DNA from: Synechococcus lacustris str. Tous
GTDB taxonomy: Bacteria; Cyanobacteriota; Cyanobacteriia; PCC-6307; Cyanobiaceae
Direction: 5' to 3'
DNA length: 64,000 nucleotides
Assembly: GCF_003011125.1 (NCBI RefSeq)
Contig: NZ_PXVC01000005.1
Location: forward strand, 26,786-90,785
In this document: positions 55,061-64,000 of the stretch, one piece after another
Numbering within the stretch: position 1 is the stretch's first letter
How the letters are laid out: each line of letters starts with the position of its first letter
Notes under the pieces: generated by a model
Seen by the model: the letters and a program-made list of their open reading frames with translations, nothing else
What the model was told of the DNA's origin: nothing
Databases searched by the model: none
Made by a program: the position numbers and the translations under genes

Positions 55061-55415
55061 CCTTGGATGGTCGATTGAATTGCCCCCAAGCTTCCACACC
55101 CTTGGCCAAACCGCAACGCGGGTAATCCCTCTTCTATTAAAAGGATCAATGATCTAAGAAAGAAAAAATAACTAGTAGTAGTAGGGGCTGGGGAAAGCTT
55201 GGAAAAATTCTAAAACCATTGGCTGAACAAGCATTAACTGAATTTTGTGTTGGGGAATCAAATGACCTTAATGGGGATAGAACAATGCTTTTCCACCCTT
55301 TCCCATACCTGTGTAAAACCGGCTTGGTGGTTGCTTGATTTTTATCCCCAGGTTTTCCCCAGGAATTAAAACCCCGTTCCCCAGCCACTTTTTGGGTTGG
55401 TTGTTGCTTAACTAT
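55061..55415. other. Putative chromosomal replication origin (oriC)
   Basis: This 355-bp region between dnaN and thrC has no gene and is the longest gene-free stretch. DnaA-like nonamers lie at 55289-55297 (TTTTCCACC), 55310-55318 (minus TTTTACACA), 55342-55350 (TTATCCCCA), 55353-55361 (TTTTCCCCA), 55189-55197 (minus CTTTCCCCA), and a weak one at 55090-55098. Each of the first four is one mismatch from TTWTCCACA. A GC-rich patch (55184-55193) is followed on its left by four TAG trinucleotides and an AT-rich run. dnaN adjacency and a G/C bias that flips across the region support origin function. Confidence 0.7.
55173..55184 (+). repeat. DnaA-trio-like TAG repeat in oriC
   Basis: Four consecutive TAG trinucleotides lie between an AT-rich run (55158-55170, AAGAAAGAAAAAATA region) and the GC-rich GGGGCTGGGG next to a DnaA-like box. 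This order (DnaA box, GC-rich spacer, trios read 3' to 5', AT-rich tract) is that of the bacterial basal unwinding system, where DnaA loads onto single-stranded DNA. Confidence 0.6.
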
Positions 55416-56519
55416 TTAAAAACCGAGCACCTTGGCAACGGTTTCCGTATTTGGATCCAGGTCGCCATGGAAGGTGGCTTCGCTGTGGTCGATGGCGGTG
55501 CTGGGGTCTTTAAGGCCATTACCAGTGAGAACACACACCACCCTTGCCCCCGATGGCACCTCTTCTGAACGTTGCAGCAGCCCTGCAACGGAAGCGGCAC
55601 TGGCCGGTTCACAAAACACCCCTTCCTCCCGGCCTAAAAAGCGATAGGCATCAAGGATGGAGGCGTCGCTAACGGCAGCAAAACCGCCACCGCTTTCCTC
55701 CCTAACCTTGAGCGCTTTTTCCCTGTTGGCGGGGTTGCCAATCCGAATCGCCGTGGCGATGGTGTCTGGTTGTTCAACGGTGGTGCCATGCACCAAGGGG
55801 GCTGAACCGGCCGCTTGGAAGCCCATCATCCGCGGCAGGGTGCGGCATCTGCCAGCTTTTTTATATTCCTGGAAGCCCATCCAATAGGCGCTGATGTTGC
55901 CTGCATTTCCCATGGGAATACAGAGCCAATCGGGGGCATCACCGAGCACATCAACCACCTCAAAAGCAGCTGTTTTTTGGCCTTGGAGCCGGTAGGGATT
56001 TAAGGAATTAACAAGCGTTACCGGGTACTTATCAGCCACCTCCCTCACGATCGTGAGGGCCCGATCGAAATTGCCGCGCACCGCAAGCACCTCTGCTCCA
56101 TAGAGCAGTGCTTGGGCTAATTTTCCCTGGGCCACATAGCCGTCTGGAATCAACACAAAGGCGCGCATGCCGCCGCGGCGGGCATAGGCGGCAGCTGCGG
56201 CTGAGGTATTGCCGGTGCTGGCGCAGATCACAGCGGTGGCACCAGCTTCTTTGGCTTTGCTCACCGCCATGGTCATGCCACGGTCTTTAAAGCTGCCTGT
56301 GGGGTTTAGGCCATCCACCTTGAGGTGCACTTCGATGCCCCTGCCAAGACGAGCCGAAAGGGCAGGAGCTGGCACCAGGGGGGTGGCCCCCTCACAGAGG
56401 CTGATCACCGGGGTGCGATCGCTAACCGGTAGCCAGCGGTTATAGGCGTGGATTAGCCCCTGCCAGTTCTGTGTGGTGGGCCTTTGAAATAGGCCTCGAA
56501 CGGAACTGGTAAAGGGCAC
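55416..56519 (-). CDS. thrC: Threonine synthase ThrC
   Basis: This PLP enzyme converts O-phosphohomoserine to threonine. The Schiff-base Lys is in [19 protein letters not shown]. [17 protein letters not shown] ([13 protein letters not shown]) and the phosphate-binding [16 protein letters not shown] follow. Length is 367 aa, starting with GTG 56519. It points toward the putative origin, so it is head-on to replication if oriC is correctly placed. Confidence 0.95.
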   Translation of the reverse strand: MPFTSSVRGLFQRPTTQNWQGLIHAYNRWLPVSDRTPVISLCEGATPLVPAPALSARLGRGIEVHLKVDGLNPTGSFKDRGMTMAVSKAKEAGATAVICASTGNTSAAAAAYARRGGMRAFVLIPDGYVAQGKLAQALLYGAEVLAVRGNFDRALTIVREVADKYPVTLVNSLNPYRLQGQKTAAFEVVDVLGDAPDWLCIPMGNAGNISAYWMGFQEYKKAGRCRTLPRMMGFQAAGSAPLVHGTTVEQPDTIATAIRIGNPANREKALKVREESGGGFAAVSDASILDAYRFLGREEGVFCEPASAASVAGLLQRSEEVPSGARVVCVLTGNGLKDPSTAIDHSEATFHGDLDPNTETVAKVLGF

Positions 56520-56578
56520 GGAAAGGCTGAAAAGAGCAATTTACCTGGCCTAAGCAAACAGCTGCTGATTGAGCTTGT

Positions 56579-57097
56579 TTATTTCAAGCCATCTAGGGGT
56601 GCATCAGAGAAAAAGCGCACTAGTTCACTGATGGAGGAAGCTTTTTTTAATAGGCCTAGTAGTTGAGGAATGTCTACGGCCATCTCTTCAGCTGGATATG
56701 CCCTTAGGAAACTAATGGGGCTGAGTTTGCCGTTGTTTTCAGCAACGCCTAGCACTAGGGCTGAACGCAGGGCTGGAATACCCACTTGCGGTGCCCGAAG
56801 GGGATGAACAACAGCGGTTGCCCTAGTGAGGATCGCTTCACCGATGCGGGTATAAAGCAGGCGGCTGGTGAGCACAACGGGAAGGGGCAGCTCGGTTTTG
56901 AGCATCCCTTGCACAGTTTTTGGATTTTGCTTTGAAAATTTGAGCAGATCAGCCAGTAAGCCCACGGGAACCCCTGTTTTCACGAAGGATTCCAGATCCG
57001 AAACAAAAATCGTGCGGCGAAAGGCACCGCTCACGAAAACTATGTTTTCAGTGGCCAGCACCGGTGGAATGTGAAGCACGGCAGCTGGAAAAATCAT
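56579..57097 (-). CDS. DUF1400-like protein
   Basis: A 172-residue protein starting MIFPAAVLHIPPVLATENIV (probably a short signal peptide). It is followed by the DUF1400 pattern FVSGAFRRTIFVSDLESFVK, LLADLLKFSKQNPKTVQGML and VLTSRLLYTRIGEAIL. In many cyanobacteria this domain precedes an alpha/beta hydrolase; here it stands alone. The C-terminal half has FLRAYPAEEMAVDIPQLLGL. Function unknown. It follows the UbiB-like gene by 12 bp, so the two are probably co-transcribed. Confidence 0.75.
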   Translation of the reverse strand: MIFPAAVLHIPPVLATENIVFVSGAFRRTIFVSDLESFVKTGVPVGLLADLLKFSKQNPKTVQGMLKTELPLPVVLTSRLLYTRIGEAILTRATAVVHPLRAPQVGIPALRSALVLGVAENNGKLSPISFLRAYPAEEMAVDIPQLLGLLKKASSISELVRFFSDAPLDGLK

Positions 57098-57109
57098 TTC
57101 GGCTGGAAT

Positions 57110-59071
57110 CTAGGCCGCTGCGTTGATTTGAACCTGAAGGCTTGGGTCGGTTAACACATCTCTCACAAGGCGCACCACACTTCTTTCGGCCAAACCCTTG
57201 GCCAGATCAACACCCATCTGGCGCAGGCTGGGTTCATTCAGCAGGCGCGGTAAGCGCTTGGTGAGCAGTTGCGGTTCAAATCCAGGCAGTTTGCTGAGGA
57301 TTGCCACCAATTCCCGAATTGGGCCAAGGCTTAAGAGCAGCTTGCTGTTGGAGCTGCTTGCGCTCTGCAGCCCAGGGGGCCGCAAGCGTGCTGGTAAGCG
57401 GCGACCAACGCTTTGCAGTAGCCGCCAGCCGGCACCATCAAGTTGATCAACGGCCGCATTCACCAGTTGTTGACGCAATAAGCCAGCTTTAGCTGAAAAC
57501 AGAAAATCAAGGGTTTGATCTAGAAGGTTATCAAGATCTAATTGTTGTTGTTTCGCAGCACTAAGTATTAAATTTTCAAGGCGCGACCATTTAAATACCT
57601 CTCCATCAAATAACATTTCCTTTAGGGATTGCCTCAAATCTGGATCAGCATCTTCCAGGAGGCGACGGGCAAAATATGGATAGGCAGCACCAAGAATTTT
57701 GAAATCACGGTCTACGCTTAATGCAATTCCCTCAAGGGTTATGAGCGAGCGAATTATCAAGGCGTAGTAGGGGGGAACTTGAAATGGGAATTTATACATA
57801 ACACCCGATAGATCGTCGGTTACTGCCTTGAAATCCATGCGGCTAACTCCCTTTTCAAGCGCTTCGCTGAACACCTGCTCAAATGCTGGCACAATCGGGG
57901 CGAGATTAACTTCTTTTGCTAAAAAACCAAGGCTCACGAAATCCTTTGATAGAGCATCAAAGTTCTTGTTTACTAGATGCACAACCGCTCTAATTAAACC
58001 GGTGCGGGATTCACGGCTAACTTCACTCATCATGCCGAAATCTAGGTATGCCAAACGGCCATCAGCTAGGGCTAGCAGGTTGCCTGGATGGGGATCAGCA
58101 TGGAAAAAGCCGTGTTCGAGTAGCTGTTGCAGACTGCAATTAACACCTATTTCCACCAACTCTTCCGGATCTACCCCCATGGCGTGCACCGCTTCCAAAC
58201 GGGTTAATTTGATCCCCTCCATCCATTCCATTGTGAGCACCCTTCTGCTGGTGAGTTCCCGGTAGATGGCCGGCACTGCAATGCGCTTGTTATGGGCGTG
58301 AAGCCGCGCAAAATTTTCGGCATTAGTTGCTTCATTAAAATAGTCCATCTCTTCAAATACGCGCTTTCCTAATTCATCAATAAGTGCAACTAAATCACTG
58401 CGAATTAAACCAATATTTGATTTTAACCAGCCGGCAATATTACGCACAATATAAAGATCTAGGGTGATTTGCTCTCGCAGGCCCGGCCGCTGCACTTTCA
58501 CAGCTACCGCCCTGCCATCTTTAAGGGTGCCTCGATAAACCTGCCCCAGGGAGGCAGCGGAGATTGGTTCCGGCTCAAGGCTGCCAAATAACTGATCAAC
58601 TGGTGCACCAAGATCTTCTTCAATACAAGCCCTGGCTAAATCGCTTGGAAAGGCAGGTAATTGATCCTGCAGCCGCGCTAATTCCTCAAGCAAAAGGGGT
58701 GGAACGATATCCGGCCGGGTGGAAAGTGCTTGGCCGGCTTTGATAAATGCTGGGCCTAAATCAGCCAATAAATTGGAAGCTTGCTTGGCTCTTTGGCGGG
58801 CGATCGCCGTATTTTTTAATCGACCCGTGAATTTATCGCTTAAAACACCAAGCAAAAGTAGGGCGATTGGCACCAAGGTTTGCCATAGGCGGCGTAGCAA
58901 CCTCTGCGGATGACCGGCGTAAATCCTGGTGATCGTGGCTGGGTCGTAGCTATTAAGCCCTGCCACCTCAAGAAAATCGCTCAGTTCCTTTGAATTGGTA
59001 GTTGCCACAGGCTTGGCGAGGAGCTTTATTTGTGATGTGATTCTGTCGGGCCGTTGGCACAGCTGTGCCAT
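57110..59071 (-). CDS. ABC1/UbiB (AarF) family atypical kinase
   Basis: A 653-residue protein kinase-like protein. The UbiB signature AFIKAGQALSTRPD (KxGQ), the Ala-rich loop SAASLGQVYRG, the VAVKVQRPG lysine, HADPHPGNLL and the metal-binding LDFGMM are intact. Near the N-terminus a hydrophobic segment (LVPIALLLLGVLSD) may anchor it. Cyanobacterial members are linked to prenylquinone synthesis in thylakoids; which step is unknown here. Its start is divergent from recN (28 bp between start codons), although a shorter N-terminus (internal Met) is possible. Confidence 0.9.
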   Translation of the reverse strand: MAQLCQRPDRITSQIKLLAKPVATTNSKELSDFLEVAGLNSYDPATITRIYAGHPQRLLRRLWQTLVPIALLLLGVLSDKFTGRLKNTAIARQRAKQASNLLADLGPAFIKAGQALSTRPDIVPPLLLEELARLQDQLPAFPSDLARACIEEDLGAPVDQLFGSLEPEPISAASLGQVYRGTLKDGRAVAVKVQRPGLREQITLDLYIVRNIAGWLKSNIGLIRSDLVALIDELGKRVFEEMDYFNEATNAENFARLHAHNKRIAVPAIYRELTSRRVLTMEWMEGIKLTRLEAVHAMGVDPEELVEIGVNCSLQQLLEHGFFHADPHPGNLLALADGRLAYLDFGMMSEVSRESRTGLIRAVVHLVNKNFDALSKDFVSLGFLAKEVNLAPIVPAFEQVFSEALEKGVSRMDFKAVTDDLSGVMYKFPFQVPPYYALIIRSLITLEGIALSVDRDFKILGAAYPYFARRLLEDADPDLRQSLKEMLFDGEVFKWSRLENLILSAAKQQQLDLDNLLDQTLDFLFSAKAGLLRQQLVNAAVDQLDGAGWRLLQSVGRRLPARLRPPGLQSASSSNSKLLLSLGPIRELVAILSKLPGFEPQLLTKRLPRLLNEPSLRQMGVDLAKGLAERSVVRLVRDVLTDPSLQVQINAAA

Positions 59072-59098
59072 GGCTCTATTCGCTCACGGGAGGGTGGG

Positions 59099-60787
59099 GT
59101 GCTAACTGCTCTGCGCCTCGAGAACATCGCTTTAATTGAGGCGCTTGAACTGAGCTTCTGCTCTGGTTTTACGGTGCTCACCGGTGAAACTGGCGCTGGT
59201 AAATCAATCCTTTTGGATGCCTTAGATGCGGTTGCGGGGGGCGGCCAAGCTTCGCGCCTGTTGCGCACGGGCACAACTCGAGGCTCAATCGAGGCCGCTT
59301 TTGCCTTAACCCCTGCGATTAATCAATGGTGCCAAGAGCATGATTTCAACCTTGAAGGGGAGGATGAATTGCTGTTGAGCCGTGAATTGCGCCAACAGGA
59401 GGGCAAGTTGATAAGCAGGAGCAGGCTGAATGGATTAGCGCTTAGCAAAAATCTTTTGGCCGAATTGCGGCCATTGCTGCTCGATTTAACAGGCCAAGGG
59501 ATCACCCAACATCTGGGGCGGCCGGGTCAGCAGCGCCGCTGGCTCGATCGTTGTGGCGGGCCGCCATTGCAGGCCTGCATCAGCCCCGTACGCCAGGCCC
59601 AAAGGGCCTGGAAGCAGGCATTTCAAGCATTGGAGCAAGCCAGGGAGGCGATAGATCGCGATCAACAACAGCGTTTGCTGCAGGAACAGTTGCTGCAGGA
59701 ATTGGAGGCAGCCCAGTTGGATGACCCACTCGAGCGGCTGCAGCTCGAGCAGGAGCAAGACCGGCTTTGCAATGGCGTGAGGCTGCAACAGGGTTGCGCC
59801 GAATTGCAGGCCCGATTACTGGAGGGTGCTGAGGGTTCGCCTGCGGTGTTGGAGCACCTAGCTGCTTGCGATCAAGAGCTCCAAACGATGCTCAGCCTCG
59901 ATGGCAGCCTGCAGGCTTTTCAACAGCGTTGGCTTGAGGCCCATGCCAATTTCCAAGATCTGCTCCAGGAGCTTGATAGTTATGCGGCTGCTTTAGAGGC
60001 AGAACCGCAGCGATTAGCCGAGTTGCAGGATCGCATTTCCCAGTTGAAGGGTTTGGAGCGGCGCCATGGCCTCAGCTTGGCTGAATTGATTGAAAGGCGT
60101 GATCGTTTGCGGCAGCAATTAATGGCCGCTGGCAGCGCAGCGGTTTTGGCAGCCCTTGAGCAGGAGGAGCTGGCTTGCCGCCAAAGGCGCAACCAGGCCT
60201 GTGCTGCCCTCAGCAAAGAGCGTCAGCGGGCAGCAAAGCAGTTGGAGCAGCAGTTGATGCAGGCCCTAAGGCCGATGGCTCTAGCAGCGGTGCGCTTTGC
60301 CATTGCCTTGGAACCCTGCCCTGCGGGGGAGGAGGGGGCTGAAAGTGTGCAATTTCAATTTTCTGCTAACCCCGGCGAACCGTTGGCGCCGTTGCAGGAG
60401 GTGGCATCTGGGGGCGAGATGAGCCGTTTCCTATTGGCTTTAAAAACCTGCCTAGCGGAGGGGGATGGCGGAGTAACGCTGGTATTTGATGAAATCGATA
60501 GTGGCGTTAGCGGCAAGGTGAGCCTGGCAATGGCTGAATTGCTCAAGCGTTTAGCGGTGCACCGCCAGGTTTTTTGTGTAACCCACCAGGCGGTGGTGGC
60601 TGCTGCTGCCAATCAACATCTATTGGTGCGTAAACAGGTGGAAAACGGTGTTACCCGCACCATTGTGCTGCCTTTGTTGGATCCCCAGGAAAGGGAAAAA
60701 GAGTTGGCAGAACTGGCCGGTGGTGATAGCGGCGAGGCCAGACGCTTTGCCGCCAGTCTTTTGCAGCAAAGGTCTGCCATTGCCTAG
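59099..60787 (+). CDS. recN: DNA repair protein RecN
   Basis: RecN is an SMC-like ATPase acting early in double-strand-break repair. GTG 59099 (MLTALRLENIALIEALELSF), preceded by GGGAGGGTGGGG, gives 562 aa; the longer frame from 59054 overlaps the divergent gene. Walker A TGETGAGKSILLDAL, a long central coiled coil (about residues 170-370), signature VASGGEMSRFLLALK and Walker B VTLVFDEIDSGVSG are all present. It is followed by uvrA after 25 bp. No LexA-like box was found upstream. Confidence 0.95.
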   Translation: MLTALRLENIALIEALELSFCSGFTVLTGETGAGKSILLDALDAVAGGGQASRLLRTGTTRGSIEAAFALTPAINQWCQEHDFNLEGEDELLLSRELRQQEGKLISRSRLNGLALSKNLLAELRPLLLDLTGQGITQHLGRPGQQRRWLDRCGGPPLQACISPVRQAQRAWKQAFQALEQAREAIDRDQQQRLLQEQLLQELEAAQLDDPLERLQLEQEQDRLCNGVRLQQGCAELQARLLEGAEGSPAVLEHLAACDQELQTMLSLDGSLQAFQQRWLEAHANFQDLLQELDSYAAALEAEPQRLAELQDRISQLKGLERRHGLSLAELIERRDRLRQQLMAAGSAAVLAALEQEELACRQRRNQACAALSKERQRAAKQLEQQLMQALRPMALAAVRFAIALEPCPAGEEGAESVQFQFSANPGEPLAPLQEVASGGEMSRFLLALKTCLAEGDGGVTLVFDEIDSGVSGKVSLAMAELLKRLAVHRQVFCVTHQAVVAAAANQHLLVRKQVENGVTRTIVLPLLDPQEREKELAELAGGDSGEARRFAASLLQQRSAIA

Positions 60788-60812
60788 AATTAGCGATCCC
60801 TGATCCTCCCCA

Positions 60813-63728
60813 ATGGCTCGCGCCAAGGCCATTTCAGGCGAGGTAATCCGAGTGCGGGGCGCCCGCCAGCACAACCTCAAAAACGTAGATCTCACCCTGC
60901 CCCGCAATCGCCTGGTGGTGTTTACAGGTGTGAGCGGCAGCGGCAAAAGTTCATTGGCCTTCGACACAATTTTTGCTGAAGGGCAAAGGCGATATGTGGA
61001 GAGCCTTTCCACCTATGCCCGCCAATTTTTGGGCCAGGTAGATAAGCCTGATGTGGATGCAATTGAAGGCTTATCACCGGCGATTTCGATTGATCAAAAA
61101 TCAACTAGCCATAACCCTCGATCAACCGTTGGCACGGTTACTGAGATACAAGATTATTTGCGCTTGTTATTTGGCAGGGCCGGTGAACCCCATTGCCCCC
61201 AATGCGATCGATCGATTCAACCCCAATCGATTGATGAAATGGTGGATCAGATATTGCTATTGCCGGAGGGTTGCCGTTATCAGTTGTTGGCGCCGGTGGT
61301 GCGGGGTAAGAAGGGCACCCACACCAAATTGTTGAGTGGTTTGGTGGCAGAAGGTTTTGCCAGAGTTCGCATCAATGGAGAGGTGCGCGAATTATCAGAT
61401 AATATTGAATTAGATAAGAACCATGCCCATAACATTGAGGTGGTTGTTGATCGGCTTGTGGCCCGTGAAGGGGTGCAGGAACGCTTAACGGATTCCCTGC
61501 GAACAGCCTTGAAAAGAGGCGATGGCCTCGCCTTAGTTGAGGTGGTGCCCAAAAAAGGTGAGCCCCTACCGGAAGGGGTGGAACAGGAAAGGCTTTATTC
61601 CGAAAATTACGCCTGCCCAGTTCATGGGGCGGTGATGGAGGAATTATCACCGCGCTTATTTTCATTCAATAGCCCCTATGGCGCCTGCCCGGATTGCCAT
61701 GGCATTGGCTTTTTGCGTAAGTTCACTGAACAACGGGTGGTGCCAGATCCAAGCCAGCCTGTGTATTCAGCAATTGCCCCCTGGAGTGAAAAGGACAGTA
61801 GTTATTATTTTTCTTTGCTTTATAGCGTTGGTTTAGCTTATAAATTTGAGTTAAAAACCGCTTGGAAAGAGCTCAGCCGCACCCAACAGGAAGCACTGCT
61901 CTTTGGCACCCTTGAGCCGATCATGATTGAAGCCGATAGTAGATATAGTAAAACAAAAGGTTATGAGCGTAAATTTGAAGGGATTTTAACATTATTAGAG
62001 CGTCAACTAAGCGATGCTGGTGGTGAATCAGCCCGCCAGAAGTTAGAAAAGTTTCAAGAATTGGTGCCCTGCAAAAGCTGCGCAGGCAAAAGGCTTAGGG
62101 CGGAGGCTTTGGCGGTGCGGATTGGTCCCTATGGGATCACAGATCTAACGGCGGTGAGCGTTGGTGAGTGTTTAAGGCGAATCGAAGCATTGATGGGTGT
62201 TGATAGCACTGGTGAAGCATTGATGAGCAGTAGGCAAATACAAATTGCAGATTTGGTATTACGGGAAATTCGCATGCGATTGCGCTTCTTAATTGATGTG
62301 GGTTTGGATTACTTAAGCCTTGATCGCCCCGCCATGACCCTATCGGGTGGAGAGGCGCAACGCATTCGTTTAGCAACTCAGATCGGTGCTGGTTTAACTG
62401 GTGTTTTATATGTGCTTGATGAACCCAGCATCGGCTTACATCAAAGGGATAATGATCGTTTATTGGCTACATTAATTAAATTACGTGACCTGGGTAATAC
62501 TTTAATTGTAGTTGAGCACGACGAAGATACGATGCGTGCAGCTGATCACATTGTTGATATTGGCCCGGGGGCTGGTGTGCATGGCGGCCGAATTGTTGCG
62601 GAAGGTGGCATGGAGGAATTGATGGCAGCTGAGGATTCAGTTACGGGCGCGTATTTAAGTGGCAGGCTTTCAATACCAACACCATCTGAAAGACGCAGCA
62701 GTAACACACGCCGCATAACTTTGCATGATTGCCATCGCAATAATTTAAATCATTTAGATGTTGAGATACCCCTAGGCCGATTAGTTGCCGTAACCGGTGT
62801 TAGCGGTAGTGGTAAGAGCACCTTAGTTAATGAACTGCTGCATCCTGCCCTTGAACATCAATTAGGCATGAAGGTGCCATTTCCCAATGGCTTAGCTGAG
62901 ATGCGTGGCATCAGCGCTATCGATAAGGTAATTGTGATTGATCAATCACCAATTGGCCGCACGCCAAGGTCTAACCCGGCCACCTACACAGGTGCATTTG
63001 ATCCAATTAGGCAGGTATTTGCTGCAACGGTGGAAGCCAAAGCGCGTGGCTATCAAGTTGGTCAATTCAGTTTTAATGTTAAAGGTGGCCGTTGTGAATC
63101 CTGTGGCGGCCAAGGCGTAAATGTGATTGAGATGAATTTCTTACCCGATGTTTATGTGCAATGTGATGTGTGTAAAGGCGCAAGATATAACCGTGAAACG
63201 CTGCAGGTTAAATATCGCGGCCACACGATTGCAGATGTGTTAGAGATGACGGTTGAACAGGCAGCTGATGTATTTTCTGCCATACCCCAGGCCGCCGATC
63301 GCTTGCGCACTTTGGTTGATGTGGGCCTTGGTTATGTGAAGCTCGGCCAACCGGCACCAACCCTTTCCGGCGGAGAAGCCCAACGGGTGAAATTAGCCAC
63401 TGAATTATCAAAACGAGCCACGGGTAAAACCCTTTATTTAATTGATGAACCCACCACCGGTTTAAGTTTTTATGATGTTCACAAACTAATGGAAGTAATG
63501 CAAAGATTGGTGGATAAAGGTAATTCTATTCTTGTTATTGAACACAACCTTGATGTGATTCGTTGCGCCGACTGGATTATTGATCTTGGGCCTGAGGGCG
63601 GCGATAAGGGCGGTGAAATTTTGGTTTGCGGTACCCCAGAAGAGGTAGCTGAACATCCCACCAGCCACACGGGGCGCTACCTCAAGCAGGTGTTGATTCA
63701 GCATCCAGCGTTGCCAGTTTCCGCCTAG
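60813..63728 (+). CDS. uvrA: Excinuclease ABC subunit UvrA
   Basis: UvrA is the damage-recognition ATPase of nucleotide excision repair. The 971-residue protein has two ABC cassettes (GVSGSGKSSLAFDTIFAEGQ and TGVSGSGKSTLVNELLHPAL), two signature motifs (TLSGGEAQRIRLATQIG and TLSGGEAQRVKLATEL), and two zinc modules (CPVHG...CPDCHG near 265-290, CESCGGQG...CDVCKG near 765-790). The insertion domain lies between cassettes. Length is normal. The middle of the gene is rather AT-rich. It follows recN, forming a repair pair. Confidence 0.97.
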   Translation: MARAKAISGEVIRVRGARQHNLKNVDLTLPRNRLVVFTGVSGSGKSSLAFDTIFAEGQRRYVESLSTYARQFLGQVDKPDVDAIEGLSPAISIDQKSTSHNPRSTVGTVTEIQDYLRLLFGRAGEPHCPQCDRSIQPQSIDEMVDQILLLPEGCRYQLLAPVVRGKKGTHTKLLSGLVAEGFARVRINGEVRELSDNIELDKNHAHNIEVVVDRLVAREGVQERLTDSLRTALKRGDGLALVEVVPKKGEPLPEGVEQERLYSENYACPVHGAVMEELSPRLFSFNSPYGACPDCHGIGFLRKFTEQRVVPDPSQPVYSAIAPWSEKDSSYYFSLLYSVGLAYKFELKTAWKELSRTQQEALLFGTLEPIMIEADSRYSKTKGYERKFEGILTLLERQLSDAGGESARQKLEKFQELVPCKSCAGKRLRAEALAVRIGPYGITDLTAVSVGECLRRIEALMGVDSTGEALMSSRQIQIADLVLREIRMRLRFLIDVGLDYLSLDRPAMTLSGGEAQRIRLATQIGAGLTGVLYVLDEPSIGLHQRDNDRLLATLIKLRDLGNTLIVVEHDEDTMRAADHIVDIGPGAGVHGGRIVAEGGMEELMAAEDSVTGAYLSGRLSIPTPSERRSSNTRRITLHDCHRNNLNHLDVEIPLGRLVAVTGVSGSGKSTLVNELLHPALEHQLGMKVPFPNGLAEMRGISAIDKVIVIDQSPIGRTPRSNPATYTGAFDPIRQVFAATVEAKARGYQVGQFSFNVKGGRCESCGGQGVNVIEMNFLPDVYVQCDVCKGARYNRETLQVKYRGHTIADVLEMTVEQAADVFSAIPQAADRLRTLVDVGLGYVKLGQPAPTLSGGEAQRVKLATELSKRATGKTLYLIDEPTTGLSFYDVHKLMEVMQRLVDKGNSILVIEHNLDVIRCADWIIDLGPEGGDKGGEILVCGTPEEVAEHPTSHTGRYLKQVLIQHPALPVSA

Positions 63729-63767
63729 CTCCGCTAAATTAGTGATTGTTAATTTATAGGTTTAAAG

Positions 63768-64000
63768 ATGTCTTTTCTTCGCAATTCCTTGCTGGCACTA
63801 TCGTCTCCCTTGATTTTGTTGCAGGTTGCCCCCGTTTTTGCTGAGCCGCTAGTTATTAATAGTAAGTTCACTCCTTCAAGTTCAACAATAACGAAAACTG
63901 AAGTTGTTAATGCACAAAATGCATGGTGCAACGCATTGGTTGATATCAGTAAAACAAATGACACTAAAGGCAAAGCTGCCGCCACAACTCTTGCTAAGCA
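63768..64000 (+). CDS. Exported protein, 3' end outside window
   Basis: ATG 63768 opens a frame running off the window (77 codons seen). The N-terminus (MSFLRNSLLALSSPLILLQV) with APVFA looks like a signal peptide. The mature start is Ser/Thr-rich, followed by QNAWCNALVDISKTNDTKGK. I do not recognise the family. It begins 39 bp after uvrA. The sequence is AT-richer than its neighbours. Confidence 0.6.
   Translation, partial: MSFLRNSLLALSSPLILLQVAPVFAEPLVINSKFTPSSSTITKTEVVNAQNAWCNALVDISKTNDTKGKAAATTLAK

Noticed and set aside
1..64000. Search by eye for CRISPR arrays, insertion sequences, prophage genes and rRNA
   Set aside because: No direct-repeat array, transposase, integrase, phage structural gene or rRNA segment was recognised. 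Only one tRNA is present.

Overview
The window looks like chromosomal DNA of a picocyanobacterium (marine or freshwater Synechococcus/Cyanobium type, not a plasmid or phage). It carries sulfolipid synthesis (sqdB-sqdX), a Calvin-type gap2, a cyanobacterial cyclophilin-type PPIase, cbiD and a photorespiratory aminotransferase. Its gene order (dnaN, PRC-barrel, purL, purF, gyrA-like, TPR, queG, nusB, ftsY, argH, rbp, dusA, msrB, grpE, dnaJ, rsgA, ybaB, murB, murC, gap2, thiL, PPIase, efp, accB, pdxA) is, from memory, the conserved origin-proximal order of Prochlorococcus and Synechococcus. Base composition is moderate-to-high GC with no obvious islands, coding density is very high, and many genes overlap by ATGA or have abutting stop codons. 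No insertion sequence, prophage or CRISPR array was seen.

Layout. 0-10 kb: end of a secreted protein, thiG, sqdB-sqdX, mrdA (PBP2) with two small genes, guaA with a striking internal in-frame deletion, cbiD and a class V aminotransferase. 10-17.5 kb: a small-gene and DNA-repair neighbourhood with lipoproteins, tRNA-Gly(CCC), umuDC with a LexA-like box, a HARP-like SNF2 helicase, an HNH nuclease, and a 62-codon membrane-protein gene behind two LexA-like operators. 17.5-28.9 kb: pdxA, accB, efp, PPIase, thiL, gap2, murC-murB, ybaB, rsgA, a TusA-like gene, dnaJ, grpE. 28.9-36.4 kb: type IV pilus motor genes pilB-pilT-pilC, an acyltransferase, a flavoprotein and msrB. 36.4-55 kb: dusA, mscL, rbp, argH, a SpoIIE-type phosphatase, ftsY, nusB, membrane proteins, queG, TPR, gyrA-like, purF, purL, PRC-barrel, dnaN. 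55.06-55.42 kb: the only long gene-free stretch, interpreted as oriC. 55.4-64 kb: thrC, a DUF1400 protein, an ABC1/UbiB kinase-like protein, recN, uvrA and the start of a secreted protein.

Main points for follow-up: (1) GuaA lacks the ATP-pyrophosphatase P-loop and roughly 85-90 residues, yet the reading frame is open. (2) UmuD has lost both its cleavable N-terminal arm and its catalytic serine (Ala in the G-x-S-M motif), so it appears to be a pre-processed UmuD'. (3) A small membrane protein sits directly behind tandem LexA-like boxes and is a candidate SOS effector. (4) The oriC candidate has degenerate DnaA boxes, a GC-rich spacer, four TAG trinucleotides (DnaA-trio) and an AT-rich tract. 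(5) A rho-independent terminator for gap2 is embedded in the end of the convergent thiL coding sequence. (6) The gyrA-like protein has a degenerate GyrA box. All functional statements rest on reading motifs by eye; no database search was run.
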